From: Pseudarthrobacter phenanthrenivorans
Lineage (GTDB): Bacteria; Actinomycetota; Actinomycetes; Actinomycetales; Micrococcaceae
Length of the DNA: 64,000 nt
Reading direction: 5' to 3'
Assembly (NCBI RefSeq): GCF_000813845.1
Contig: NZ_JWTB01000024.1
Coordinates: 124,001-188,000 of the forward strand
Part shown: piece after piece, positions 26,819-36,658 of the stretch
How the letters are laid out: the number at the start of each line of letters is the position of its first letter
Numbering within the stretch: the stretch's first letter is position 1
Program-made: the position numbers and the translations under genes
Notes under the pieces: generated by a model
Told to the model about the DNA's origin: nothing
Seen by the model: only the letters and a program-made list of their open reading frames with translations
Databases searched by the model: none

Positions 26819-28140
26819 TGGAGGCCCCATTGCGAACCAAGGAACTGCAGGGCATCCGCGAAACGCTTGGAGGAGGTATCCCACGAGTGCCCCGTGTGCT
26901 CCACCTCGTGCGCCTGCACCGTGAAACCTGCCTTCTGCGCCGCAGCCGCCAGGGTGTGGAGGTTGGCTACGAACTCCGGATCGCTTTGGCCGGCAGTCAG
27001 GTACATGCCGCTGGACTCGAACCGTTGGTGTTTCATGATCTCCAGTGGAGTCTGCTGGGTGAATTCTTCGGGGTGCCCGGGAAAAGCTGCGTCAATGGTC
27101 TTCTGCCGTTCCTTCGCAATGGCCGGTTCGGCTTCGCTGGAGAACGCCAGAACATCAGCGTAGACCTCCGGGTGCCGGGTTCCCATCTGCACGGCGCAGG
27201 TTCCACCGAAGGAGAAGCCGCCCACCGCCCAGTGGCTGTGATTGGTGTCCACGGCCAGTGCGGAGCCGATCCATTGCGGAACGTCCTGGGAAAGGTAGGT
27301 GTCCGCATTGGCGATCCTGCTGTCCATGCACATGGTGTTGGCCGACTGGGAACCGTTCGGATCCGGGATGACCACCACGGGGGAAACTCCCCCGTGCGCA
27401 GCCGCAAAGGAATCCATGTGGCCGCGGATCGCGCCGCCGGTGAGCCAGTCTGCAGGTCCACCCGGCTGGCCGGCCACCAGGACCAGGACCGGAAGCGCCG
27501 GCCGGTTGGCCGCAAAGTAGGCCGGCGGCAGGTAGATGTAGGCGTCCCGGACGTTCATCCCGGACTTTGTCCCGGGAATGGCTGCCTTGCGCAGGGCGCC
27601 GCCGGCCGGCAGTTCGCCCGCAGGCTTCCAGCCCTGGAGTGCCAGGCCGTCGCCCTCGCCGGGATGCCGCATCAGCTCCTGCTCGAGCACCGGGATCCGG
27701 GCCAGGGCAGTGCCCATCAGATCGCTGATGGATCGGTTGAGGCCGAAGTACGCGTTGATCTGGAGTGCCGAAACCAGCACCACCAACAAAGCTGCCAGGA
27801 TGCCGCTTCCGCGTCCGCCCCACCTGGCGGCGGGAAGCCGGAAAATGGCAAGGAGGACGGCGGTGACACCCGGCAGCAGCCACAGCAGCACGGGATTTGG
27901 CAGGTCCTCGGGGAACACGGTGAAGACGTTGATGAGCAGCCAGTGGATGGTTCCCACCAGCGCACACGCTGCCGCAGCGGCGATCAGGATGCGGACGGAC
28001 CAGGCGCGGAGCCGGTAGGGCGGGACCGGCGAGCCACGCCAGGGCGGCACCAGGAGGTACGCTGCACCGGCCACTCCCAATACCAGGACGGTTCCGTACA
28101 GGGGCCCGTCCGTCAGCCGAATATCTGCAATCCAGTCCAC
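26812..28140 (-). CDS. Membrane-anchored alpha/beta-hydrolase esterase (esterase D/mycolyltransferase-like)
   Basis: A roughly 442-residue protein with four N-terminal membrane helices (about 14-34, 50-70, 84-102 and 113-133). An exported hydrolase domain (about 190-440) follows. The nucleophile Ser310 lies in GGFSFGG, the likely acid Asp386 in AGQSDPEF and the likely base His417 in HTGHSWD. The fold group includes esterase D and antigen 85. Its stop overlaps the start of the DUF2156 gene, so the pair is coupled. Paired hydrolases that remove aminoacyl groups from phospholipids or diacylglycerol (AhyD) exist in enterococci and corynebacteria, and this could be such a pair. The GTG start is five bases after the DUF2550 stop. 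Confidence 0.8.
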   Translation of the reverse strand: MDWIADIRLTDGPLYGTVLVLGVAGAAYLLVPPWRGSPVPPYRLRAWSVRILIAAAAACALVGTIHWLLINVFTVFPEDLPNPVLLWLLPGVTAVLLAIFRLPAARWGGRGSGILAALLVVLVSALQINAYFGLNRSISDLMGTALARIPVLEQELMRHPGEGDGLALQGWKPAGELPAGGALRKAAIPGTKSGMNVRDAYIYLPPAYFAANRPALPVLVLVAGQPGGPADWLTGGAIRGHMDSFAAAHGGVSPVVVIPDPNGSQSANTMCMDSRIANADTYLSQDVPQWIGSALAVDTNHSHWAVGGFSFGGTCAVQMGTRHPEVYADVLAFSSEAEPAIAKERQKTIDAAFPGHPEEFTQQTPLEIMKHQRFESSGMYLTAGQSDPEFVANLHTLAAAAQKAGFTVQAHEVEHTGHSWDTSSKRFADALQFLGSQWGLQW

Positions 28141-28145
28141 GCTGG

Positions 28146-28577
28146 CTAGCGCCAGGTCCCTACGCCGATGACAGGACCTGCCTCGAGCCAGGACGAAAGA
28201 CCCGTGTAGGCGTCGAATTTCATGGCGAGACGCAGATCCTGTCCTTCGTACCGGAGTTCGACGATGACGACGTCGGGCTGGACCTTCACTGCCTCCGCCT
28301 CGGTGGGTTTCCGGCGCCCCAGGAGCTCAAGCGAGCTGCGCTTGAAAGTGTACTTGGGCCGGACACTGAGCGAGATCAGCCGGAACCATTCAAGGTCGTT
28401 GTCCTGATAACGACAAACCCCCATCTGCCAGCTGTTTCCAGCAACGCAAATGGAGGCGTCCACCGTGCCGAGGGCACGCCGCAGGTTGAAGCGGCGCACC
28501 CCCGAAAGGCACAGTGCAAAAATCAGCAATCCGAAGGCGATTGCCAGTGCGATGAACGGAATACCCGGTGCGTCCAT
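28146..28577 (-). CDS. DUF2550 membrane protein
   Basis: A 143-residue protein with one N-terminal membrane helix (about 6-27), then a soluble beta-rich domain containing CVAGNSWQMGVCRY, FKRSSLELLGRRKPTEAEA and WLEAGPVIGVGTWR. It is the conserved actinobacterial neighbour of atpC (Rv1312 in the same place in mycobacteria). Function unknown. ATG 28577 gives the expected start; an upstream extension would overlap atpC. It starts 10 bases after the atpC stop and is five bases ahead of the esterase gene, joining the atp operon to the lipid-related pair. Confidence 0.87.
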   Translation of the reverse strand: MDAPGIPFIALAIAFGLLIFALCLSGVRRFNLRRALGTVDASICVAGNSWQMGVCRYQDNDLEWFRLISLSVRPKYTFKRSSLELLGRRKPTEAEAVKVQPDVVIVELRYEGQDLRLAMKFDAYTGLSSWLEAGPVIGVGTWR

Positions 28578-28587
28578 CAAGGTCGTG

Positions 28588-28872
28588 CTAGCGGATCCCA
28601 GCGGTAGCCGAGCCGCCCAGCTGGGCGTTGTCAGCAACGATCACCACGCGGTTGTTGTCGACGGAGAAGAACCCGCCGTCGACATCCACCGCAATACGGT
28701 CCCCGGACACCGGCTGGATGGCCAGCTCACCCTCGGCCAGGATCGCCAGCAGGGGCGAGTGGCCGGGCAGGATTCCGATTTCACCATCGCTGGTGCGGGC
28801 CTTGACCATCTTGGCCGCTCCGGACCACACGAAGTGGTCCGCTGCGACAATCTCAACCTCAAGCTCAGCCAT
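28588..28872 (-). CDS. atpC: F1Fo ATP synthase subunit epsilon
   Basis: Central-stalk subunit that couples rotation and inhibits hydrolysis. At 94 residues it is a short form. It keeps the N-terminal beta-sandwich (VEIVAADHFVWSG, GILPGHSPLLAILAEGELAI) but almost entirely lacks the C-terminal helical hairpin of about 45 residues found in E. coli, so it cannot form the extended inhibitory conformation. Shortened epsilon subunits are usual in Micrococcaceae-like organisms as far as I recall. The ATG follows the atpD stop after a single base. Confidence 0.93.
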   Translation of the reverse strand: MAELEVEIVAADHFVWSGAAKMVKARTSDGEIGILPGHSPLLAILAEGELAIQPVSGDRIAVDVDGGFFSVDNNRVVIVADNAQLGGSATAGIR

Positions 28873-28873
28873 A

Positions 28874-30385
<1,512 letters not shown>

Positions 30386-30409
30386 TTACGCGGAACCGGG
30401 CTGTGGAGG

Positions 30410-31300
30410 CTAGGACGCAAGGGCGTCGGCGCCGGCCACAATCTCGGAAAGTTCCTGCGTGATCTCGGCCTGGCGGGCCGTGTTGCGCAGTCGCGTGTAC
30501 TTCTTGATCAGGTCTGTCGCGTTGTCGCCTGCGGACTTCATCGCCCGCTGGCGGGCGGCGAGCTCGGAGGCTGCTGCCTGCAGCATGGCTGCGAAGATAC
30601 GCGATTCGATGTAGCGCGGCAGCAGCGCGTCAAGGACACGCTCCGTTTCCGGTTCGAATTCGTACAGCGGCAGGAGATCCGACTCGGAGGCGGCCTGCTC
30701 TTCCACTACTTCGAGCGGGAGCAGGCGGATGACCGTCGGCTCCTGCGTGACCATGGACTTGAAGCGGGTGTAGACAACGTGGATTTCGTCCACGCCGCCC
30801 TCTTCGAAGTCGGTCGCAAATTCTGCCAGGAGCGCTTCGCCGATTTCCCGGGCGGTTGCGAACTCTGGTGCGTCGGTTCCTCCGGTCCAGACCCGCGCGT
30901 ACTGCCGGTTCCGGAAGTCGAAGTAGGCCTGGGCCTTGCGGCCGACGAGGTAGGTCTTGACTTCCTTGCCTTCGGCGTGGAGCAGCTCGTTGAGACCTTC
31001 CGCCTGCTTGAGGACGCTGGCCGAGTAGGAACCTGCCAGGCCGCGGTCCGAGGTGATTACCAGGACGGCGGCACGGCGGATCTGCTCCGGCTCAGTGGTC
31101 AGCGGGTGGTCGATTTCGCTCTGGCTGGCGACAGCAGAAACGGCGCGCGTGATCGCGTTCGCGTAAGGCAGTGAAGCTGCTACGCGCGCACGGGCCTTCC
31201 CGATACGCGAGGTAGCGATCAGTTCCATCGCCTTGAAGATCTTGCGCATCGACGTGGTCGAGCTGATCTTCTGGCGGTAGACCCGGATCTGGGCTCCCAT
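30410..31300 (-). CDS. atpG: F1Fo ATP synthase subunit gamma
   Basis: Rotor shaft subunit, 296 residues. The N-terminal helix begins [20 protein letters not shown], carries [12 protein letters not shown] and is paired with the C-terminal helix [33 protein letters not shown]. Both are hallmarks. A central Rossmann-like region contains [13 protein letters not shown]. It has no thioredoxin-sensitive cysteine pair and no mycobacterial-type inserted loop that I can recognise. It lies between atpA and atpD, 81 bases from atpD. Confidence 0.97.
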   Translation of the reverse strand: MGAQIRVYRQKISSTTSMRKIFKAMELIATSRIGKARARVAASLPYANAITRAVSAVASQSEIDHPLTTEPEQIRRAAVLVITSDRGLAGSYSASVLKQAEGLNELLHAEGKEVKTYLVGRKAQAYFDFRNRQYARVWTGGTDAPEFATAREIGEALLAEFATDFEEGGVDEIHVVYTRFKSMVTQEPTVIRLLPLEVVEEQAASESDLLPLYEFEPETERVLDALLPRYIESRIFAAMLQAAASELAARQRAMKSAGDNATDLIKKYTRLRNTARQAEITQELSEIVAGADALAS

Positions 31301-31372
31301 ACTTATCCTTTCCTAACATTCCGTCGCCGGGTGTGCCGGACCATCCGGTCCGGCACACCCGGCAGGGCGGAA

Positions 31373-33010
31373 CTAGCGCTTCTGCTTGACGATCTTTTCC
31401 TGGTCGACTTCGCCCTCGGAGATAGCGTCATGCTCCTCGTGGCCGGCGCCTACCAGGTGGTTGTCACCCTCGCCGAAGAAACCCTTTTTGAAGTCGACGA
31501 TCGAAGACTTCAGGGCTGCAACGGTGTCATCGTCCAGCACGTTGGTCTGCGCCAGCGTGGTCAGGATCGAGGACTTGTGGCGCAGGTGCTCCAGGAACTC
31601 GGACTCGAAGCGGCTGATGTCCTCCACCGGAACGTCGTCCAGGTAGCCGTTGGTGCCGGCCCAGATGGAGACGACCTGGTCCTCGACCGGGAACGGCGAG
31701 TACTGGCCCTGCTTCAGCAGTTCCATCAGGCGGGCGCCGCGGGTCAGCTGCTGGCGGGATGCCGCATCCAGGTCGGATGCGAACATGGCGAATGCCTGCA
31801 TGTCGCGGTACTGGGCAAGGTCCAGCTTCAACGTGCCGGAGACCTTCTTCATGGACTTCACCTGGGCGGCACCGCCAACGCGGGACACGGAAACACCCAC
31901 GTCAACAGCGGGACGCTGGTTGGCGTTGAAGAGGTCCGACTGCAGGAAGATCTGGCCGTCGGTGATGGAGATGACGTTGGTCGGGATGTAGGCGGACACG
32001 TCGTTCGCCTTGGTCTCGATCAGCGGCAGGCCCGTCATGGAGCCGGCGCCGAGCTCGTCGGAGAGCTTGGCACAACGCTCCAGGAGCCGGGAGTGCAGGT
32101 AGAAAACGTCGCCCGGGTAGGCTTCGCGTCCCGGCGGGCGGCGCAGCAGCAGCGACACGGCGCGGTAGGCTTCGGCCTGCTTGGACAGGTCATCGAACAC
32201 GATCAGGACGTGCTTGCCGCCGTACATCCAGTGCTGGCCGATGGCCGAACCGGCGTACGGTGCCAGGTACTTGAAGCCTGCGGGGTCGGAGGCCGGAGAT
32301 GCCACGATGGTGGTGTACTCCAGCGCGCCGTTGTCCTCGAGGGTCTGGCGGATGGCGGCGATGGTGGACGCCTTCTGGCCGATGGCCACATAGATGCAGC
32401 GCACCTGCTTGGTCACATCGCCCGAAGCCCAGTTGGCCTTCTGGTTGATGATGGTGTCGATGGCGATGGCGGACTTGCCGGTCTGACGGTCGCCAATGAT
32501 CAGCTGGCGCTGGCCGCGGCCGATCGGGATCATCGCGTCGATGGCCTTCAGGCCGGTCTGCATCGGCTCGTGGACCGACTTGCGCTGGGTCACGCCGGGA
32601 GCCTGGAGCTCCAGTGCGCGGGTGGTCTCGGCCTTGATCTCGCCGAGGTCGTCGATGGGCACGCCCAGCGGGTCGACAACGCGGCCAAGGAAGGCGTCGC
32701 CAACGGGAACGGACAGAACCTGTCCGGTCCGGTGGACTTCCTGGCCTTCTTCGATGCCGGTGAAGTCGCCGAGGACGATGACGCCGATTTCGCGGACGTC
32801 CAGGTTCTGGGCCAGGCCCAGGGTGCCGTCCTCGAAGCGCAGCAGCTCGTTCGCCATGACCGAGGGGAGGCCCTCAACACGGGCGATGCCGTCACTAGCG
32901 GTGGTTACGCGGCCGACCTCTACGCGCTCTGCGTTCCCGGGTTCGTAGGACGCCGCGAACTCGTTCAGCGCATTACGGACGTCGTCGGCGTTGATGGTCA
33001 ATTCGGCCAT
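31373..33010 (-). CDS. atpA: F1Fo ATP synthase subunit alpha
   Basis: Non-catalytic nucleotide-binding subunit, 545 residues. The P-loop GDRQTGKSA lies at 173-181 and the arginine finger is in the VSRVGGAAQ segment. The family length is about 510; the extra C-terminal tail of about 35 residues is acidic and Lys-rich ([21 protein letters not shown], ending VKQKR). Mycobacterial alpha also has a C-terminal extension, implicated in suppressing ATP hydrolysis, so a similar latent-ATPase role is plausible but unproven. It follows atpH with a 78-base gap. Confidence 0.97.
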   Translation of the reverse strand: MAELTINADDVRNALNEFAASYEPGNAERVEVGRVTTASDGIARVEGLPSVMANELLRFEDGTLGLAQNLDVREIGVIVLGDFTGIEEGQEVHRTGQVLSVPVGDAFLGRVVDPLGVPIDDLGEIKAETTRALELQAPGVTQRKSVHEPMQTGLKAIDAMIPIGRGQRQLIIGDRQTGKSAIAIDTIINQKANWASGDVTKQVRCIYVAIGQKASTIAAIRQTLEDNGALEYTTIVASPASDPAGFKYLAPYAGSAIGQHWMYGGKHVLIVFDDLSKQAEAYRAVSLLLRRPPGREAYPGDVFYLHSRLLERCAKLSDELGAGSMTGLPLIETKANDVSAYIPTNVISITDGQIFLQSDLFNANQRPAVDVGVSVSRVGGAAQVKSMKKVSGTLKLDLAQYRDMQAFAMFASDLDAASRQQLTRGARLMELLKQGQYSPFPVEDQVVSIWAGTNGYLDDVPVEDISRFESEFLEHLRHKSSILTTLAQTNVLDDDTVAALKSSIVDFKKGFFGEGDNHLVGAGHEEHDAISEGEVDQEKIVKQKR

Positions 33011-33088
33011 CTGCAGTCCCTGCTCTCCTGTTTGTGATCACCGCAAACGGTGACCGGGGTTTCTATCAGTTTGGTTGTGCTTGTCCGG

Positions 33089-33916
33089 CTAGCCGGCCAG
33101 CTGGCGTTGCAGCTCGCCCAGCCGGGTGATGACCGAGGCGTCCAGCACCTCGTCACCCACCTGGACGCGGATTCCGCCAATGAGCGACGGGTCAACGTTG
33201 ACGTTGACCTTCAGTTCCCGTCCGTACAGGGCATTCAGGCCCGCCTGGAGGCGTGCCAGCTGCGTCTGCGACAAGGGGCGGGTCACACTGACCGTTGCAA
33301 TCCAGCGCTGCTGCCGCTTGGCCGCCAACTCGGCGAACCGTTCCACAAGCCGCGTGGGCTTGATCCCGCGGGGCTGGGTGACGGCCTGCGTGATGAGGAC
33401 TTTGGCTTCCTCACTGGCGCCCGGAACCAGCTTTGCGGCAAGGACAGCCTTGGCTGCGCCGCTTGCCTGCGGTTCGGACAGAGCACGTTGTACCTCGTGG
33501 CTGGAGGCAACGGCCTGGTTGAAGGAGAACAGGTCGTTCTCCAGCTCTTCCAGGCCAGTGATTCCGGAGGCAGAAACGGCCGACTTGTTTTCAGCAACGG
33601 AAATGACCACCGTTGCGGCAAGAGTCTCGAGTGCATCGCCGATGTCACGCGCCGATGCCCAGCGTGAGCTGGCCAGTCCGCCCGCGATCTCAGCAGCATC
33701 AGCGGAGACTTTTCCGCCAACCAGCTGCCTGACCAGCGCCGACTTTTCGTCGCCGCTGCGGGAGGGGTCAGTCAGGGCACGGCGCAAGCCAGCCGAGCTG
33801 TCCACCATTCCCAGAATTCCGAAGAGTTCCTTTGCCAGCTGCAGCGACGCCGTGGGAAGTTTCGCTTCCAGCGCGGCCAGGGCTGTTGCCAGCGATTCGC
33901 TCGATACGCCTGCCAT
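33089..33916 (-). CDS. atpH: F1Fo ATP synthase subunit delta
   Basis: Peripheral stalk subunit linking F1 to b, 275 residues, compared with about 177 in E. coli. The C-terminal part has the conserved VSVTRPLSQTQLARLQAGLNALYG and NVDPSLIGGIRVQVGD signature. The first 80 or so residues extend the N-terminal helical domain, a form I recall in Micrococcales, whereas mycobacteria fuse b and delta in one long protein. The ATG shares one base with the atpF TAA (TAATG). The C-terminal end LGELQRQLAG is typical. Confidence 0.95.
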   Translation of the reverse strand: MAGVSSESLATALAALEAKLPTASLQLAKELFGILGMVDSSAGLRRALTDPSRSGDEKSALVRQLVGGKVSADAAEIAGGLASSRWASARDIGDALETLAATVVISVAENKSAVSASGITGLEELENDLFSFNQAVASSHEVQRALSEPQASGAAKAVLAAKLVPGASEEAKVLITQAVTQPRGIKPTRLVERFAELAAKRQQRWIATVSVTRPLSQTQLARLQAGLNALYGRELKVNVNVDPSLIGGIRVQVGDEVLDASVITRLGELQRQLAG

Positions 33917-34467
33917 TACTTAGCTGCACCTGCGTTCTGGGACTCCAGATCTGCCAGGAAGCGGTCCACAACCCGTGCTGCGCGTGCGTCGTCGTCGAGG
34001 GCTTCGCCCACGATGCGGCCGGCAAGGGTGGTGGCCAGGGTGCCTACCTCGGAACGCAGCGACACGACGGCCGCCTGGCGTTCGGATTCGATCTGCGCGT
34101 GTGCCTGTGCGGTGATGCGGGCAGACTCTGCTGCCGCCTTCTCCTTGAGATCCGCGAGGATCTGGGCACCTTCGGCGCGGGCTTCCTCACGGATGCGGTT
34201 GGCTTCGGTGCGGGCGTCGGTCAGCTGCTGCTTGTACTCTTCGAGTGCAGCAGACGCCTCAGCCTGGGCCTTTTCAGCCTTGGCGATGCCGCCTTCAATG
34301 GCCTCGGCACGCTCGGCAAAGGTCTTCTCGAACATCGGGACAACGTACTTGACCACGATGAAGAAGAGGATGGCAAAGCCCACGAAGACAACCAGCATTT
34401 CCCAGCCATTGGGAACAAGGGGGTTGACGTCGCCTTCAGCGGCGGCTGAGATGATCAGCTGATGCAT
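33916..34467 (-). CDS. atpF: F1Fo ATP synthase subunit b
   Basis: Peripheral stalk subunit, 183 residues. A short N-terminal tail is followed by one membrane helix (about 25-45, MLVVFVGFAILFFIVVKYVV), then a long Ala/Glu/Lys/Arg coiled coil (about 50-170). The organisation is the ordinary b subunit; no b' gene is present. The ATG start at 34467 is preceded by a modest GGACGGG-type site. The next gene, atpH, overlaps by one base. Confidence 0.95.
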   Translation of the reverse strand: MHQLIISAAAEGDVNPLVPNGWEMLVVFVGFAILFFIVVKYVVPMFEKTFAERAEAIEGGIAKAEKAQAEASAALEEYKQQLTDARTEANRIREEARAEGAQILADLKEKAAAESARITAQAHAQIESERQAAVVSLRSEVGTLATTLAGRIVGEALDDDARAARVVDRFLADLESQNAGAAK

Positions 34468-34521
34468 ATTTCACCCGTCCTTATCTACTCGGTTCTGAAT
34501 GTTCGCTGAAGTTCTGAAGAT

Positions 34522-34740
34522 TTACTTGAGAACGAAAGCGAAGACCAGGCCCAGGATGGCGAGTGCTTCGGTCAGCGCCAGGCCAAGGAATGCGATCGGC
34601 TGCAGCACGCGCTGGGCTTCCGGCTGGCGTGCAACGCCGTTGATGTAGGCAGCGAACACGAGACCCACACCGATACCACCGCCGATAGCCGAGAGGCCAT
34701 AGCCGATGAGGTTGAGGGAGCCGTTGATGGAGCCTTCCAT
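34522..34740 (-). CDS. atpE: F1Fo ATP synthase subunit c
   Basis: Proteolipid forming the rotor ring, 72 residues, two membrane helices (about 10-34 and 46-70) around the polar loop VARQPEAQR (36-44). The proton-carrying carboxylate is Glu58. AAAGGA is seven bases before ATG 34740, a strong ribosome site suiting the high copy number. An in-frame start five codons upstream would place that site inside the gene. Aligned by Glu58, positions matching mycobacterial bedaquiline contacts Ala63 and Ile66 are Leu60 and Leu63 here. Confidence 0.97.
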   Translation of the reverse strand: MEGSINGSLNLIGYGLSAIGGGIGVGLVFAAYINGVARQPEAQRVLQPIAFLGLALTEALAILGLVFAFVLK

Positions 34741-34757
34741 TTTTTTTCCTTTCAAGA

Positions 34758-34773
34758 TGCCACTTATGTGGCA
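34758..34773 (-). repeat. Hairpin just upstream of the atpE ribosome site
   Basis: A perfect 6-bp stem TGCCAC/GTGGCA with a 4-base loop lies 18 bases before the atpE start, followed by an A-rich stretch. A second small stem CCCC/GGGG is at 34794-34805. Both lie in the atpB-atpE gap and could protect or expose the atpE translation start. Confidence 0.45.
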
Positions 34774-34850
34774 GGTTGTTTGGGTTGCTTCATCCCCGCG
34801 AGGGGAAGTCTGTGGTGGGCGGCCGGAGCATTGCGCTGCCGGCAGCGTGC

Positions 34851-35651
34851 CTAGTGGCTGTCGGCGTGCAGGGCGCCTTCGATGTAGATCGCGGTCAGCA
34901 GCGTGAAGACGTAGGCCTGCAGGACCATGATCAGGGCTTCAAGCATGTACATGGCGATGGCACCGGCAAGGACCAGGACCGAGGTTCCCTTGAGCAGGAA
35001 GTTCTCCTGCATGATCAGGTACTCGATGCCGGAACCGGCGATCATCACGATCAGGTGGCCGGCGAGCATGGTGGCGAACAGACGGAGGCTGTGCGTCACG
35101 GGCCGGACCACGAAGTTGGAGATGATCTCGATGGGGATAACGATCGGCAGGATGTACCACGGGACGCCCGACGGGACGGTGGCCAGCTTGAAGTAGCGCA
35201 GGCCGTTCTTCTTGATGCCGATGGCAATCCAGGTGATGTACACGAGGCCGGCGAGCACGTACGCTCCACCCACGTGCGAGAACGTGGGGAGCTGGAACAC
35301 CGGGATGGCGCCGTAGATGTTGTTGACCAGGATGAAGAAGAACAGGCTGAAGAGCAGGGGGACGTACTTGATGAAGTCCCTGCCGCCGATGATGTCCTTG
35401 GCAATTCCATTCCGGACGAAGCCGTAGGCGGCTTCGCCGGCGAACTGGAGCTTGCCGGGTACCAGCTGCTGCTTGCGTGCGGCGAGCACGAAGAAGACGG
35501 CGATAAAGACGACAGAGAGGAGGACCAGCAGCATCTGCTTGGAGAATCCTTCTGCGGCACCCCACGGCAGGATTGCCGGCAAATGCATTTCGTTAATACC
35601 AGGAGGAGTGAACTCTCCTGAATCTTGGGCCGGGAGCGCAAGCGCGATCAA
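34851..35651 (-). CDS. atpB: F1Fo ATP synthase subunit a
   Basis: Stator membrane subunit forming the proton half-channels, 266 residues with about six membrane helices. The essential arginine is Arg190 in [13 protein letters not shown], and the C-terminal helices carry [13 protein letters not shown]. The start appears to be TTG at 35651, because GAGAGG sits eight bases upstream; the next ATG (35588) lacks a ribosome site and would remove the N-terminal segment. A TTG start is uncommon and may lower translation. Confidence 0.93.
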   Translation of the reverse strand: MIALALPAQDSGEFTPPGINEMHLPAILPWGAAEGFSKQMLLVLLSVVFIAVFFVLAARKQQLVPGKLQFAGEAAYGFVRNGIAKDIIGGRDFIKYVPLLFSLFFFILVNNIYGAIPVFQLPTFSHVGGAYVLAGLVYITWIAIGIKKNGLRYFKLATVPSGVPWYILPIVIPIEIISNFVVRPVTHSLRLFATMLAGHLIVMIAGSGIEYLIMQENFLLKGTSVLVLAGAIAMYMLEALIMVLQAYVFTLLTAIYIEGALHADSH

Positions 35652-35732
35652 CGCGTTTCCTCTCTGCAGTGTCCATCATTGGGCGTTGGGCGGGGTCCGG
35701 CAGCCTGACAGCCTGCTGTTCCCCCTGTGAAA

Positions 35733-36071
35733 TTATTTGGCATTATCTTCTCCGTCAGTCGACGGTGCGCTGGGAGCATGGCGCTCATCAGCATGTTTGC
35801 GGGAACTGGTGAGGCCGTGCATGTGGGAAAGGTAGAAACCTCCGACGGCTCCAAGCAGAGCGCCTGCGAGCACAATCCAGCGCGTTCCCCACAGATAATC
35901 CAGTCCCCACCCTATCAAACTCCAGACGATGATTCCGCCAATGATGTAGCTGAATACAGCCATTCCAGCGTTGTAGCCGCCATCGGTTGATGCGGCGGAA
36001 TCAGCGGAGGCGGAGCCCTTGGATCCCGGTGCGCCGGATGCGGTTCCCCTGGTCTTCTTCGGGTCACGCAT
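35733..36071 (-). CDS. AtpZ/AtpI-family ATP synthase accessory protein
   Basis: A 112-residue membrane protein with two helices (about 30-52 and 60-78), GWGLDYLWGTRWIVLAGALLGAVGGFYL being typical of the AtpZ/AtpI family, which helps c-ring assembly or cation uptake at the ATP synthase. The N terminus is Ser/Ala/Gly-rich, the C terminus His/Asp-rich (RKHADERHAPSAPS). ATG 36071 overlaps the end of the upstream AtpI-like gene by eight bases. The longer open frame is inside that gene and rejected. Confidence 0.85.
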   Translation of the reverse strand: MRDPKKTRGTASGAPGSKGSASADSAASTDGGYNAGMAVFSYIIGGIIVWSLIGWGLDYLWGTRWIVLAGALLGAVGGFYLSHMHGLTSSRKHADERHAPSAPSTDGEDNAK

Positions 36072-36546
36072 CGGATGCCCCCTTCTCTTCTGGATCGTTG
36101 TAGATCTGGAGGCGGGCTTTGCTGAATCCGTGGATCTCCGCTGCCTGCCACAGGACCACGGCAACAACGGCGCCGATGAGGAACCATCTGCCGTGAAGCC
36201 ACTCCGGGGCGCCAATGGCGAACAGGATCACGGCGAAGCCGACGACTTTGACGAAGTAGGTGGCGACGAACGCCCCAATGGCCCCGGAAGGATTGCGGCG
36301 CCCCACGAAGTGCCCCACGAGGAGGCTGATTCCGAAGAACAGCATGACCAGGAATCCGCCAAGCACGGCAGACACCGCCCCGCTTGCCCCGTTGAGGAGC
36401 GCCGCGGGAATTGCGCAGAGCAGGAGACCTGCAGCAGCGGCGATACTGCTGCGCTTGAGCAGGTGGAGCCAGAGTGACGGAGTGGGACCGGACGTGCCAA
36501 CGGGTCGGTTGCCGGAGGCAGGTCCGGACTCGGCGTTGGAGGTCAT
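36064..36546 (-). CDS. atpI: ATP synthase protein I-like membrane protein
   Basis: A 160-residue protein with four membrane helices (about 33-50, 57-76, 88-110 and 120-138) and a short hydrophilic N terminus. AtpI proteins are assembly chaperones of the c-ring. The position as first gene of the atp operon, before an AtpZ-like gene and atpB, is the best evidence, since sequence conservation in this family is low. A promoter lies at 36623-36651 upstream. Confidence 0.82.
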   Translation of the reverse strand: MTSNAESGPASGNRPVGTSGPTPSLWLHLLKRSSIAAAAGLLLCAIPAALLNGASGAVSAVLGGFLVMLFFGISLLVGHFVGRRNPSGAIGAFVATYFVKVVGFAVILFAIGAPEWLHGRWFLIGAVVAVVLWQAAEIHGFSKARLQIYNDPEEKGASDA

Positions 36547-36622
36547 TCGATCCCAATCGTCGGCACCGCATGGCGGATCGCCAGGAGGCAGTGGGTGGAG
36601 TGGCAGCTTGGGCTGCCCCTAA

Positions 36623-36651
36623 ATTCTACACGAGATAGAAATAATTCAGAA
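36623..36651 (-). promoter_or_regulatory. Promoter of the atp operon (TTCTGA-17-TAGAAT)
   Basis: On the minus strand TTCTGA (36646-36651) and TAGAAT (36623-36628) are separated by exactly 17 bases, in an AT-rich patch. Transcription would start near 36616, giving a leader of about 70 bases before atpI. It is the only sigma70-like pair I find ahead of the operon. Confidence 0.6.
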
Positions 36652-36658
36652 CCTGCCC

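Noticed and set aside
26740..28149. 469-codon frame antisense to the esterase gene
   Set aside because: No motifs; the esterase catalytic triad and membrane helices on the minus strand are decisive.
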